A stretch of DNA of 64,000 bases from Clostridia bacterium (GTDB lineage: Bacteria > Bacillota > Clostridia > Christensenellales > Aristaeellaceae): assembly GCA_017428385.1 (NCBI GenBank), contig JAFRQX010000028.1, forward strand, positions 29,688 through 93,687, written 5' to 3'. Both the position numbers and the translations under genes were made by a program. The notes below the pieces were generated by a model. The model saw only the letters and a program-made list of their open reading frames with translations, did no database searches and was not told the origin of the DNA. Shown here in pieces: positions 1-8,697 of this stretch. Each line of letters begins with the position of its first letter. Positions within the stretch are counted from its first letter, which is position 1.

Positions 1-2
1 AG

Positions 3-587
3 GTGCTGATTGCCCCCTCCTGGCAGGCGGACAATATCCTGGACAGCTGCATTGACGAGCTGCTGTCGGAACTGCTGGGCAAGGGCTTTGACGTGACGGT
101 GCGGCCCCATCCGGAGTATGTGAAGCGCTATGGCGACCGGATGAACGCCATTGTGAAGCGGTATGAGGATTACAAGGGCGGAGACCTGTTCTTCGAACTG
201 GACTTTACCGGCAATACCTCCATCTTCGATTCGGATACGGTCATCAGCGACTGGTCCGGTACAGCCTATGAGTTTGTGATGGTCACCGAGCGGCCCTGCG
301 TGTTTGTGGATACGCCGCCGAAGATCAACAACCCGGACTATGAAAAGATCACCGTGCCACCGCTGGAAATGACCCTGCGGGACCAGGTGGGCATCCGGGT
401 GAAGCCAGAAGAAACGGAAGGCCTGGCGGATAAGATCCGCACCCTGCTGGAGGACGAAAGCTACGGCGACCGGATCCGGAAGATCCGGGAGAAGACCATC
501 GCCAACTTCGGCCGCAGCGGGGAGGTCGGCGGAGCGTATATCCTGGACCAGGTAAAGAAAGCGGTACAAAAAAGGCGCGATGCGTAA
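3..587 (+). CDS. CDP-glycerol glycerophosphotransferase-like protein, C-terminal part (5' end outside window)
   Basis: The reading frame is open from the window edge, so the gene is cut. The GTG at position 3 is only the first codon in view. The 194 residues resemble the C-terminal half of the TagB/TagF/SpsB glycerophosphotransferase family. A histidine-proline pair (RPHPEY) is followed about 50 residues on by VISDWSGTAYEF and then CVFVDTPPKINN, which matches the nucleotide-binding half of these GT-B enzymes. Family members transfer glycerol phosphate or related units during teichoic acid or capsule assembly at the inner membrane face. The acceptor cannot be told from this fragment. The stop codon lies inside the stem of an intrinsic terminator. 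Confidence 0.75.
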   Translation: MLIAPSWQADNILDSCIDELLSELLGKGFDVTVRPHPEYVKRYGDRMNAIVKRYEDYKGGDLFFELDFTGNTSIFDSDTVISDWSGTAYEFVMVTERPCVFVDTPPKINNPDYEKITVPPLEMTLRDQVGIRVKPEETEGLADKIRTLLEDESYGDRIRKIREKTIANFGRSGEVGGAYILDQVKKAVQKRRDA

Positions 588-603
588 GCATCGTGCCTTT
601 TTG
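570..603 (+). terminator. Intrinsic terminator overlapping the stop codon
   Basis: Arms AAAAGGCGCGATGC and GCATCGTGCCTTTT pair with one G-U and end in a T run. The loop is the stop codon TAA plus one base, so the stem covers the last codons of the preceding gene. Confidence 0.85.
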
Positions 604-657
604 AATTCACAATTAGATTTACTGCGAATGCAGGGCGAATGGATAAACCACAGCTTC

Positions 658-960
658 CACGCTGTCATCTCGACCAAGGACACGAAGTGTCCGCGTGGGG
701 AGCAAGCTGAATGTCAGCGCAGTGCGCTGTCGGCGTAACCGAAATGAAACGGAGTCCTGTCGTGCGCGGTGCGCGAGGCGGGAATTCCGCCCGCGGTGCG
801 CGCGCGAATCCTTACCGAAACGAGCGGCGAGCGCGCTCCAAGCGCGAGAAGCGACGATTGAGGTTGCGGAGAGATCTCCCAGCCTGTATACGTTCGGGAA
901 CGTTATCCGGAACACCCGATGATACCGGAGGAACGGTTCCTGCGGTATCGTTCCTTTTGG
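658..960. repeat. Dispersed intergenic repeat, long form
   Basis: The block starts with GTCATCTCGACCAAGGACAC and contains a GAGCGGCGAGCGCGCTCCAAG segment trimmed here to its recognisable core (GCGAGCGCGC), then GAGATCTCCCAGCC and CGGGAACGTTATCCGGAACA. Closely related text lies at 29091-29415 and partial copies at 20376-20600 and 63590-63775 (reverse). It ends in a GATACCG...CGGTATC hairpin also seen near 29380. ORFs drawn through it on both strands are not genes. Confidence 0.8.
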
Positions 961-1065
961 AAGAATAAAATCCTGTATTTTTCCTGCTTGGCAGTGTAAT
1001 CCCGTTTCCGTTCTGTATATAATCATCATCAGGACAGGATACTGAAACGGAGGAGGACGAAACCC

Positions 1066-1554
1066 ATGACCCAAAGGCGCAGAATCATCACACTGGGCGT
1101 CTTTCTTGTCGCTGTTTTCCTGATTATGATACTGATATACCCGAAACAAACGCCCGGGAAGCACCCGAGAGGCGTATGCGGGAACAATCTGACCTGGCAG
1201 CTGGAAGACGGGACGCTGACGATTTCGGGAACGGGCAGGATGAACAACTATCTCCTGGCGAAAGGTAAAATCGGGAGCCTGCAAACGCGGCATGTCGTTG
1301 GTACCGACGCCCCCTGGGATCTGGAGGTTATCAAAAAGGTTGTCATTGAGGAAGGCGTTACTTCCGTCGGCACCGCAGCCTTTTACGGACATCCGGAGCT
1401 GATCAGCGTTTCCCTGCCGGATACGCTGGAATACATCTTTCCGGACGCGTTCGGAAACTGTGCGGGCCTTCGGGAAATCAACCTGAAGGATACCGTGAAG
1501 ATTGTTGATGAAAGCGCGTTTTATAACTGCCTTGAACTGCAGAAAGATTTATAA
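1066..1554 (+). CDS. Small membrane-anchored BspA-like LRR protein
   Basis: 162 residues. A basic start (MTQRRR) leads into a hydrophobic segment at about 8-24, then a short extracytoplasmic domain. Residues about 85-160 are LRR_5 (BspA/Treponema type) repeats with the usual pattern of an I.S..AF..C..L and V.LPDTL.. cadence (for example TAAFYGHPELISVSLPDTLE). GGAGGAGG lies 9 bases before the ATG. Most BspA-like proteins carry many repeats; this one has about three and stops abruptly, so it may be a shortened relative of the LRR proteins at 36749-38485 and 49046-50488. The likely role is as a surface or secreted binding protein; the ligand is unknown. Confidence 0.7.
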   Translation: MTQRRRIITLGVFLVAVFLIMILIYPKQTPGKHPRGVCGNNLTWQLEDGTLTISGTGRMNNYLLAKGKIGSLQTRHVVGTDAPWDLEVIKKVVIEEGVTSVGTAAFYGHPELISVSLPDTLEYIFPDAFGNCAGLREINLKDTVKIVDESAFYNCLELQKDL

Positions 1555-1616
1555 TGCATAATGCATAATTACGATCCCAAACGCAATGCGGGAACATGAC
1601 AGTTGGTCACATAGAA

Positions 1617-1646
1617 ATCGGTCTGAGGATATTTCCTCAGACCGAT
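1617..1646. terminator. Bidirectional hairpin between convergent genes
   Basis: Arms ATCGGTCTGAGGA and TCCTCAGACCGAT pair perfectly around a 4-base loop. It lies between the convergent LRR and GGDEF genes. The T run is poor, so terminator function is inferred from position. Confidence 0.55.
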
Positions 1647-1686
1647 AACATATAATTCTGAATTCTGAATTGAAACTGAGCTTTGC

Positions 1687-2772
1687 TCAGTTTCTTCTCC
1701 TGTCTACACCAATCTCCTGATAGTGCCGGGCTTTCTCGGCGTACATCATCTCATCGGATTCCTTCATCATCTCGCTGACGGATTTCCGGCTTTCCCCGGC
1801 ACAGCTGTAGCCGATGGAGCAGCTGTATTTCGTTGCGGAAACGTTCTTCCGGATCCGCTCAACCAGCTGGAGAACCTCTTCCGGGCTGCCCTGCCGGCAG
1901 ATGACCAGGAACTCGTCCCCGCCGATGCGGTAGACGGACTGGTGGGCTTTGGCTGCCTGGGTGAAGCACAGCGCCAGGGTGGTCAGCGCTTCATCTCCTG
2001 CAGCATGGCCGTGGGTGTCGTTGATTTCCTTCAGGCCGTTCATGTCGATGGAAACAAGGGCGGTAATTCCTTCCGGATCGGTTTCCAGCTCAGCGTAGCA
2101 GGCCTGGCGGTTCAGGACGCCGGTCAGCGAATCTATTCTGGTCAGGTTCTGGATGGAAAACAGGTAGTAGGCAAACAGTGCGATCGAGATGGTCTTGCAG
2201 AAAATCTGGGAGTAGGCCTGCCTGATGAAGAAGGGAAGGATCACCATGCTGCCCAGCGCGAGGGAGAAGAAGGCAACCGGAAAAAGATCGTTGATCTGCT
2301 TGTTGGTGCGCTTGTACAGGAAATAAACGATGAAACAGCCATAGATTCCCGGAACAATGAAAGGGAGCAGCCTCAGTGGGCCGTTCTGGATCGAGCCGTC
2401 CGGCAGCACCCGGGTGATGATGCCGGTGTAAATGCTGATGAAGCAGATCACCGCTGTAATGATAGCGGGGATAAAGATGATCCGCGGATACTTCTTTACC
2501 AGGGAATAAAGAACCTGTGCCTCAAGAAGAGACCCTGCGCTGTACCGGATGAATATCAGGTAAGGCCTGCCTTTCCATATGATCCCCAGGTCTTTCTGCT
2601 CAAATTCGATAAACACAATAATGGAAAGGATCAGGACTTCAAAGATCAGCAAAAACATGCGGCGGGCAAAGGATTTATCCAGGAAGGCTGTTGTGCGGAG
2701 AGATATCAAAAAAGCCAGAGACACCAGGATCAGGGCCCAGTTCTGGACTAAATAATCCCTTAGCATTAACAC
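1687..2772 (-). CDS. Membrane diguanylate cyclase (GGDEF), copy 1 of a tandem pair
   Basis: 361 residues from the GTG at 2772. The N-terminal half carries about six hydrophobic segments. The C-terminal half is a GGDEF domain with a canonical YRIGGDEF catalytic loop and the upstream DxNGLKxINDTxGHxxGD nucleotide-binding signature, so cyclic di-GMP synthesis from two GTP is predicted. No RxxD inhibitory site lies five residues before GGDEF. The start was chosen by aligning with the next gene: both have GGAGG...ATCGTCAGC directly before the start. Here the Shine-Dalgarno region is stretched into a run of eight G. With the same 361-residue length and near-identical domains, the pair clearly arose by tandem duplication. 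Confidence 0.85.
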   Translation of the reverse strand: MLMLRDYLVQNWALILVSLAFLISLRTTAFLDKSFARRMFLLIFEVLILSIIVFIEFEQKDLGIIWKGRPYLIFIRYSAGSLLEAQVLYSLVKKYPRIIFIPAIITAVICFISIYTGIITRVLPDGSIQNGPLRLLPFIVPGIYGCFIVYFLYKRTNKQINDLFPVAFFSLALGSMVILPFFIRQAYSQIFCKTISIALFAYYLFSIQNLTRIDSLTGVLNRQACYAELETDPEGITALVSIDMNGLKEINDTHGHAAGDEALTTLALCFTQAAKAHQSVYRIGGDEFLVICRQGSPEEVLQLVERIRKNVSATKYSCSIGYSCAGESRKSVSEMMKESDEMMYAEKARHYQEIGVDRRRN

Positions 2773-2817
2773 GCTGACGATCCCCCCCCTCCACAATTGA
2801 CAACCGCTTTGCGGTTC

Positions 2818-3903
2818 TCAGTTTCTTCTCCTGTCCTTGCCGAATACTTTGTAATAGCTGACTTTTTCCACGTACATCATTTCGTCGGATTCCTTCATCA
2901 TTTCGTTGACGGACTTCCGGCTGCCCTCTGTGCAGCTGTATCCGATTGCACAGCTGTATTTTGTTTCGGAGACGTTCTTCCGGATGCGCCTGACCAGCTG
3001 GAGAACGTCATCCAAGGTACATTTCCGGCAGATGATCAGGAACTCGTCCCCGCCGATACGATAGACGGACTGGTGGGCTTTGGCTGCCTGGGTGAAACAC
3101 AGCGCGAGGGTGGCCAATGCTTCATCCCCGGCGGCATGGCCATGGGTGTCGTTGATGACCTTCAGGCCGTTCATGTCGATGGAAACAATGCCCGTTATTT
3201 TCTCCGGCTCGGTCTCCATGTCAGCATAGCAGGCCTGGCGGTTCAGCACTTTGGTCAGCGAATCGTTGGTTGTCAGGCCTTGGATGGAAAAAAGATAGTA
3301 GGTAAACAGCGCAATCGCGATGGTCTCACAGAAGACATGGGAGAAGATGGGACCGAAAATGAAGGGCAGGAAAACCCCGCTGCCCATCGCGAAGGCGAAG
3401 AAGAAGACGGGGATCAGATCATTGAACTGCTTGCTGCTGCGCTTGTACAGGATATAAATGATGAGCGAGCCGTAGATTCCCGGGATAACGTAGGGCAGCA
3501 GCCTCAGGGGACCGTACTGGATCGTGCCGTCCGGCAGTATCCGGGTGATGGTGCCGGTGAAGATGGAAATGAAGCAGATCGCCATTGTGACAATGGCGGG
3601 AATAAAGATGGTTTTCCGGAGCTTTTTCACCAGGGTATAGAGCACCTGCGCGTCGATAAACGGGGTGGCGCTGTACCGGATAAACATCAGGTACGGCCGG
3701 CCTTTCCAGACAATGCCCCGGTCATCCAGTGCGAACTCGATATACACGGAAATGGAAAGAAACACCACTTCGAAGATCAGCAGGGTCATGCGTTTGGCAA
3801 AGGTTTTATCCATGAAGGCCGTGGATCGCAGGGACACCAAAAAGGCAAGCGAAACCAGGATGAGAGCCCAGTTCTGGACGAAATAATCTCTCAACATGGT
3901 CAT
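2818..3903 (-). CDS. Membrane diguanylate cyclase (GGDEF), copy 2 of a tandem pair
   Basis: 361 residues from the ATG at 3903, preceded by GGAGG with 9-base spacing. The architecture matches the downstream neighbour: about six membrane segments, then a GGDEF domain with intact YRIGGDEF and a DMNGLKVINDTHGH signature; no RxxD I-site is visible. The two proteins diverge most in the membrane sensor half, which suggests different or drifting input signals with a conserved output. The 45-bp gap between the genes and shared orientation would allow co-transcription. This copy is upstream and has an ordinary ribosome-binding site. Confidence 0.87.
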   Translation of the reverse strand: MTMLRDYFVQNWALILVSLAFLVSLRSTAFMDKTFAKRMTLLIFEVVFLSISVYIEFALDDRGIVWKGRPYLMFIRYSATPFIDAQVLYTLVKKLRKTIFIPAIVTMAICFISIFTGTITRILPDGTIQYGPLRLLPYVIPGIYGSLIIYILYKRSSKQFNDLIPVFFFAFAMGSGVFLPFIFGPIFSHVFCETIAIALFTYYLFSIQGLTTNDSLTKVLNRQACYADMETEPEKITGIVSIDMNGLKVINDTHGHAAGDEALATLALCFTQAAKAHQSVYRIGGDEFLIICRKCTLDDVLQLVRRIRKNVSETKYSCAIGYSCTEGSRKSVNEMMKESDEMMYVEKVSYYKVFGKDRRRN

Positions 3904-4040
3904 GCTGACGATCCTCCACAAAAGACAGTTGCAGAACGCCGGTCCTTTATGTACCGGTTTAATTGTGTATAATATACCATACAACCGTGTAACTGAAAAG
4001 GTTTGCAAACGGTTACTTTCGTTTTTTCTCCGTTCTTCAG

Positions 4041-4067
4041 GGCAGACACCGGGGCCGGGTGCCTGCC
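4041..4067. repeat. Hairpin of the GGCAG/GACACC family
   Basis: GGCAGACACC pairs imperfectly with GGTGCCTGCC around a GC-rich loop. The surrounding 3904-4434 stretch has no convincing gene; it holds this hairpin, a terminator-like hairpin and AT-rich sequence. Confidence 0.5.
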
Positions 4068-4162
4068 TAATTCATAATTATATATACTCGCAGACGGGAG
4101 CTTTGTTTGCTTTCGGATGCGCAATCGAAATTTGCAGTCTGAGTAACTATAATTGTTTGTTG

Positions 4163-4192
4163 AAACGGAAACCGCTCCGGTTTCCGTTTTTT
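4163..4192 (+). terminator. Strong intrinsic terminator without an obvious upstream gene
   Basis: AAACGGAAACCG and CGGTTTCCGTTT form a 12-bp perfect stem with a CTC loop, followed by more T. On the plus strand no gene ends here, so it may serve an unannotated short RNA or be left over. Confidence 0.6.
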
Positions 4193-4434
4193 ACTGTTAC
4201 ATATTTAACAATACTATAACAAAAATGAGAACTGGTTGCAAATGTACGGATAATTTTGTATCCTGCTTGCAGAAGAAATCGTTTCTCAGTTCTGCTTTTT
4301 TCTGTTCTGCACGCGAAAAACACAGCAAAAACATTTCAAACTACGGCATTTGGCCGCCTTGAAACGTTTGTATAAGCAGAGAAGCTTTTTGTCCGGGAGG
4401 AACCGGTATAACTGAAAAAAGGGGTAGGTTGGAT

Positions 4435-4998
4435 ATGTTTGCAAACATCGGCACCAAACTGAAAAAGACGGCCAAGGTGGTCTGCGTGGCAGGGATCATT
4501 CTCTCGGTAATCTTTGGGATCTACATGATTATCAAGGGCATTGAAATGACAGAAGATTACGACACCATGGCTACCGGGTACGGCATGATTATATCAGGCG
4601 TTGTGTATGGCATCATGCTCGCGGGTTTCAGCTGGATCTACGGTTTGCTCCTGTTTGTCTTCGGGGATCTGTCGGACCGGCTGACGAATGTTGAAACGGG
4701 CGTGAAGGAAATCTGCGCGGACCTGAATCCGTTGGCTGCCGCCCAGGAAAAGGCCGTGACCGGCCCGGAAGATCCGGATGACCAGCGGTGGGAGTCTGTC
4801 CGCTCTTTCCTGGAGGAAATGGAAAAGGAAAAGAATGCCGTGGGCATCTGGATCCTCTGGCGGAAGTATAAGCTGAGCGATAAGTACAAGGACGCGGACG
4901 AGTATATTCGCAGGCACAGGACCCTGGAGATGATGAACGGGGAAACGGAAAAGATCGGGGAAATCCGGAAAGACATCCGGAGCCTGCTGAGCAAATAA
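4435..4998 (+). CDS. Two-segment membrane protein of unknown function
   Basis: 187 residues. Two hydrophobic stretches at about 13-34 and 47-76 frame a short acidic loop; the rest is a charged cytoplasmic tail with helical character. I do not recognise a named family. The ATG at 4435 is preferred over the in-frame TTG at 4429 because AAAGGGG sits about 10 bases before it. The secreted-protein gene at 5014 starts 15 bases after the stop, so the two are probably one transcript. No catalytic motif is visible. Confidence 0.7.
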   Translation: MFANIGTKLKKTAKVVCVAGIILSVIFGIYMIIKGIEMTEDYDTMATGYGMIISGVVYGIMLAGFSWIYGLLLFVFGDLSDRLTNVETGVKEICADLNPLAAAQEKAVTGPEDPDDQRWESVRSFLEEMEKEKNAVGIWILWRKYKLSDKYKDADEYIRRHRTLEMMNGETEKIGEIRKDIRSLLSK

Positions 4999-5013
4999 AA
5001 GGGGGACAGGAGA

Positions 5014-7095
5014 ATGATGCGCAGGATCCTGATATTTTTCATGGCACTGGTCATGGCTTGTTCCGTCTGCCTGGGAGAGGCGGCGGACGTGGAGGTTGAA
5101 ACAGACGCGGCGGAAGAGGATGAGCGCCTTGCGTCCTTTGAAAGCTGGCAGACGCGGATCGGCAACGTGACGATCGCCCTGCCCGGGATTCCGACTGCCT
5201 GCAACCCTGAAGGGGACTGGGAAGGCTATTGGAAAAACAGCCTCTACGTCTGGGGCAACTGCGTCCATGATCATATGGATTACCAGCTCCGCACGGCGGA
5301 TATCGGGCCGTGGATCGAGTCCCTGGGCGAACTCTATCCGGATGAGGATCCCGCGCAGCTGCGCATCAATGCGCTGATCAACTTCACCACCATGCAGCTT
5401 GATCATATGGATGGACAGGTCGAAGGCAAGGTTGGACTCGATCCGGAAAGAGAGATGATGCTCTTTGCCTTTACCTATCCGGACACGCCGGACGTGACCT
5501 ACTCTGCCAAGGCCTTCCTGGACGGCACGCAGGCCACGGCACTTTATATGGGGGAGTGCAATCACCTGGAAGAGGCGCAGAAACGGTTCCGGAAGCTGAA
5601 GGAAGAGGAACTGGCGTCCCGCACGGAGGATGATCCCTACTGGCTGCATTTTATGGGTTTGCCCCTGACCTTCCCCCGGAAACCGTATATCCTGGAGGTG
5701 GAAGGAAGATATACGCTCAACTGCCTCGCGGATGATTTCACGCGGATCATCGCCTTTTATGACAATATAGGCCTGTCCATCCCCGCGGACGAGTCAGCAG
5801 AGGACGGGACAGGGATGGAACCTTTTATGAAGGACCTTGCCCAGCCGGTGATCAATAATCTGGGCGGCGGCACCATCCTGGAGGGCACCGTCACCCAGTA
5901 TGAATCGGACTGGGTGTATGAATATACCTTCCTGCTTGATAATTCCCTCAATGAGGCCTATCCGGACCTGTTCCGCTGGAGGGGCGTATACATTGTCAGC
6001 CCGAATGGCCTCTGGACCCTCCTGTGCAACGATACGGAAACCGGCCGGGCGTTCATGGACAGTATGGGAGAGACCACGGACGCGACGATCTCGCCGCGTT
6101 ACCGGCTGGTCAACAGCACCCTGGAAACTCAGCACCGGCAGAAGGATGCTTCCCCGGCCACCCTGGGCCAGTTTATACAGGATCTCGCGGCCCTCCTGCG
6201 GGCCAACGAGGATGGCGAAATGTTTGACGAGGAGTATGTCACCGTCGGGGATGCCATGCTGTGCGACGGCCGTTGGGTACGGACGGTGATGTGCCAGGCA
6301 ACGGACATTATGGCCCTGCTGTTTGTATCCTCGGACGAGGAGGACGCGGTAGTCAATGAAATCCATGTGGTGGTAGGCGAAGACTATAACGAGGTGGTGT
6401 TTGACATCCTGGCATCCTGCTGCATCGAGGCGGCGGAAGGAAAAACGGACACGGCCGTGAAGCTGCTCCGGAATGAGGAAAAACGCAAGGACGGCGCATC
6501 CTTCCAGTGGAAGGGTGAACGCTATGAGGCTGTGAAGAGCTTCGTGGACAACTCCATGCCCTATTACCTGATGACCATCACGGCGCTGAATCCGGCGGAG
6601 CTTGAACATATCCCGGAGGAAAAAGAAAACCCGGACGTCTTTGCGGAACCCATGGGAACCGTCAAGCAGTTCCGTGACCGGTGGTACCGGCTGAACCAGA
6701 ATATATACAGCGGACAGTTCAGGCTTTCCCATCTGGATCCGCAGGATGCGGGGGATGGCAAAGTGGCCTGGATATCTGTTTTCGGAGATTCAACCTCGGT
6801 AGGTCTCACCACGGCATCCGAGGGAGAAAACGCGGGCATTATCAGTGCCAGGGTCTTCAATATGCACGGGGATATGCAGCAGACTTTCCTGGGCGGGCTC
6901 CTGGCGCTGGCAGCCCTGACGCAAATGCCGGACGAGCAGTATTACGTCATGACGATGATGCTCATGGAGCACCCGCTCTGGGATGACCTGACGGCGCTGA
7001 ATCCCGTGGCCGGCTGGAACGGCAAACAGCTGGTGCTTGTGGACGGGGAGTTTGACGGCAGCCATGTCCCCACGGCGTATATTCTGGATCAATGA
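5014..7095 (+). CDS. Large secreted protein of unknown function
   Basis: 693 residues. Residues 1-23 form a signal peptide (basic MMRR, hydrophobic core, cut after SVCLGEA-like small residues). The mature protein is acidic, with no membrane segment at the C terminus, no LPXTG motif and no repeat I can define. Two regions (roughly 40-200 and 215-330) have similar mixed alpha/beta character, which could be repeated domains. AGGGGGACAGGAG supplies the ribosome-binding site. It follows the small membrane protein by 15 bases and is closed by a perfect terminator-like hairpin. Extracellular or envelope location is well supported; the function is not. Confidence 0.7.
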   Translation: MMRRILIFFMALVMACSVCLGEAADVEVETDAAEEDERLASFESWQTRIGNVTIALPGIPTACNPEGDWEGYWKNSLYVWGNCVHDHMDYQLRTADIGPWIESLGELYPDEDPAQLRINALINFTTMQLDHMDGQVEGKVGLDPEREMMLFAFTYPDTPDVTYSAKAFLDGTQATALYMGECNHLEEAQKRFRKLKEEELASRTEDDPYWLHFMGLPLTFPRKPYILEVEGRYTLNCLADDFTRIIAFYDNIGLSIPADESAEDGTGMEPFMKDLAQPVINNLGGGTILEGTVTQYESDWVYEYTFLLDNSLNEAYPDLFRWRGVYIVSPNGLWTLLCNDTETGRAFMDSMGETTDATISPRYRLVNSTLETQHRQKDASPATLGQFIQDLAALLRANEDGEMFDEEYVTVGDAMLCDGRWVRTVMCQATDIMALLFVSSDEEDAVVNEIHVVVGEDYNEVVFDILASCCIEAAEGKTDTAVKLLRNEEKRKDGASFQWKGERYEAVKSFVDNSMPYYLMTITALNPAELEHIPEEKENPDVFAEPMGTVKQFRDRWYRLNQNIYSGQFRLSHLDPQDAGDGKVAWISVFGDSTSVGLTTASEGENAGIISARVFNMHGDMQQTFLGGLLALAALTQMPDEQYYVMTMMLMEHPLWDDLTALNPVAGWNGKQLVLVDGEFDGSHVPTAYILDQ

Positions 7096-7100
7096 AAAAC

Positions 7101-7131
7101 GGACACCGGGGACAGTCCCCGGTGTCCATTT
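7101..7131 (+). terminator. Perfect hairpin, GGACAC family
   Basis: GGACACCGGGGAC and GTCCCCGGTGTCC form a 13-bp perfect stem around one base, six bases after a stop codon. The T run is short (ATTTT). Confidence 0.7.
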
Positions 7132-7216
7132 TCAGGCAGAAGGAACAGTCCTCCGGCCTCTTTCGTTCTGATAAATGGAGACCGGAAAAGGAAAACAGAA
7201 AAAGGAGATGCGCGGG

Positions 7217-8635
7217 ATGAACGTGAAAAGGCTGATGAGCGGGTTCATGGCTTGTGTGCTGCTTGCGCTGGTTTTGTATGTGCCCGTTTCCTATGCGGGA
7301 GATCCTTCCTGCTCCCTGACTGTCGCGGTCAAGGGAAAAGGTGTGGAAGTGTTCTCATCCGCTGCGGCCAGGAAGCCGTCGGGAACGCTTTATAACGGAT
7401 ATAAGAACAGAGCCAATCCCGCAGAAAAAAGCAAACGCTATGAGGTTAATCTGACAGAGGAATACCGGGTGTATCTCGACATAGATCAGGCGGAGGAACT
7501 GCTTCCGCGGGCGTATGTGAAGCTGAACAGCTGGGAAGATGAATATATAGAAGCCTGCCTGTCCATGCAATGCAGCGGCTTTGAGGCAGAGGTATGCGCG
7601 GAGGAAACGCAGCTTTACCTGTCGCCGGAGGGCGAGAAAACCTCCATGACCTGCTATCAGGGAACCCGGACGGTGGTCTGGGGGGAGTTTGGCGGCAGGT
7701 ATTTTGTGGATGATTACGGAATGACCGGATTTATAGACAAAAAAGACCTGTCTAAGGTCGCGGATCTCAGCTTCTGGGATGCATATGAAGCCCGCAATGA
7801 GCGAGGGTATGAAGAACGGTTTGAGGAAAAAACCGTGTTTACAGACGGCGGGCATATCTATCTGAAGGATTTCGGAAAGTATTTCCTGGAAGATGGCGAC
7901 AAGGTCCGCGTCAGGGCCTATACCGGGAACGGAATGGTCCAGCTGTACAGGCCCGGTTATGTGGAAGCTCGGTTCCTTGATCCGGAAGGAGATCACAGCA
8001 CAAACAACGTTTATGCCGTGGTGAAGACGGATAGTCCTGTGAACCGCCTGCGGATAGAGGCACCGGTTTCATATGTGAGATCCAGGAAACTCTGTTCCGG
8101 CGTGCGGGTGGAAGTGCTGGATGAGGACGAAAAGACCGCAGATTTATATCTGGCCGGATCGGGCAGGGATACTTGGGATACACAGGTGTTCGGAACGGTC
8201 AAAAAGGAGTATCTCGCCTTCGGAAATGACGCGGAAAAAGTGGAGAACGGGTGTACCAGGGTTACCTTGACGGAGGATTATAAAGAACTCTGGATTGATC
8301 TTCCCGCCGGCAGTATTTTGACCGTGGTCGGGTGTGAAGAAGCAAACCAGGCCGGGGATCCGGACCGGCTCCTGGTGATGACGGAAGACGGTAAACTGAT
8401 CACGCTCATCAACAGGGAAGGGATCCTGGAACCCATCGATCCGACCGTCTATCAGGCGAAGGCAACCTCCAACGTGGTTTTCCGGGAAAAGCCGAACAAG
8501 GACGGCAAGCAGATCCGGACGATTATCAAGGGAACTGAAGTGGAAGTACTTCTGCGCGGGGAGTGTTGGACGATGATCCGCTACAACAAAAAGACCGGTT
8601 ATGTCATGAGCCGGTATCTGAAGTTCCTGCAGTGA
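7217..8635 (+). CDS. Secreted protein with C-terminal bacterial SH3 domain
   Basis: 472 residues from the ATG at 7217, chosen because AGGAG lies 9 bases upstream and the protein then begins with a clean signal peptide (NVKRLMSGF..., cut near YAGDPS). Residues about 410-472 form a bacterial SH3 domain (SNVVFREKPNKDGKQIRTI, then EVEVL, WTMIRYNKKTGYVMSRYL), a fold that usually binds cell-wall peptides. The middle 350 residues contain further beta-rich segments, perhaps degenerate SH3-like units, but no catalytic domain is visible. A role at the cell wall is likely. It precedes the ABC exporter at 8698 by 62 bases. Confidence 0.75.
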   Translation: MNVKRLMSGFMACVLLALVLYVPVSYAGDPSCSLTVAVKGKGVEVFSSAAARKPSGTLYNGYKNRANPAEKSKRYEVNLTEEYRVYLDIDQAEELLPRAYVKLNSWEDEYIEACLSMQCSGFEAEVCAEETQLYLSPEGEKTSMTCYQGTRTVVWGEFGGRYFVDDYGMTGFIDKKDLSKVADLSFWDAYEARNERGYEERFEEKTVFTDGGHIYLKDFGKYFLEDGDKVRVRAYTGNGMVQLYRPGYVEARFLDPEGDHSTNNVYAVVKTDSPVNRLRIEAPVSYVRSRKLCSGVRVEVLDEDEKTADLYLAGSGRDTWDTQVFGTVKKEYLAFGNDAEKVENGCTRVTLTEDYKELWIDLPAGSILTVVGCEEANQAGDPDRLLVMTEDGKLITLINREGILEPIDPTVYQAKATSNVVFREKPNKDGKQIRTIIKGTEVEVLLRGECWTMIRYNKKTGYVMSRYLKFLQ

Positions 8636-8651
8636 GCATGGATACCGGGGA

Positions 8652-8676
8652 GACACCGGGGACAGTTCCCGGTGCC
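8652..8676 (+). repeat. Hairpin, GGACAC family, imperfect copy
   Basis: GACACCGGGGAC pairs with GTTCCCGGTGCC with mismatches. It sits between a stop codon and the next ribosome-binding site, without a T run, so it is probably not an efficient terminator. Confidence 0.6.
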
Positions 8677-8697
8677 TGCGATAAAAGGATGGGGACT

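Noticed and set aside
619..1392. 257-codon minus-strand frame and shorter plus-strand frames at 695-968
   Set aside because: They run through a dispersed repeat and antisense to the LRR gene; no ribosome-binding site and no protein-like composition.
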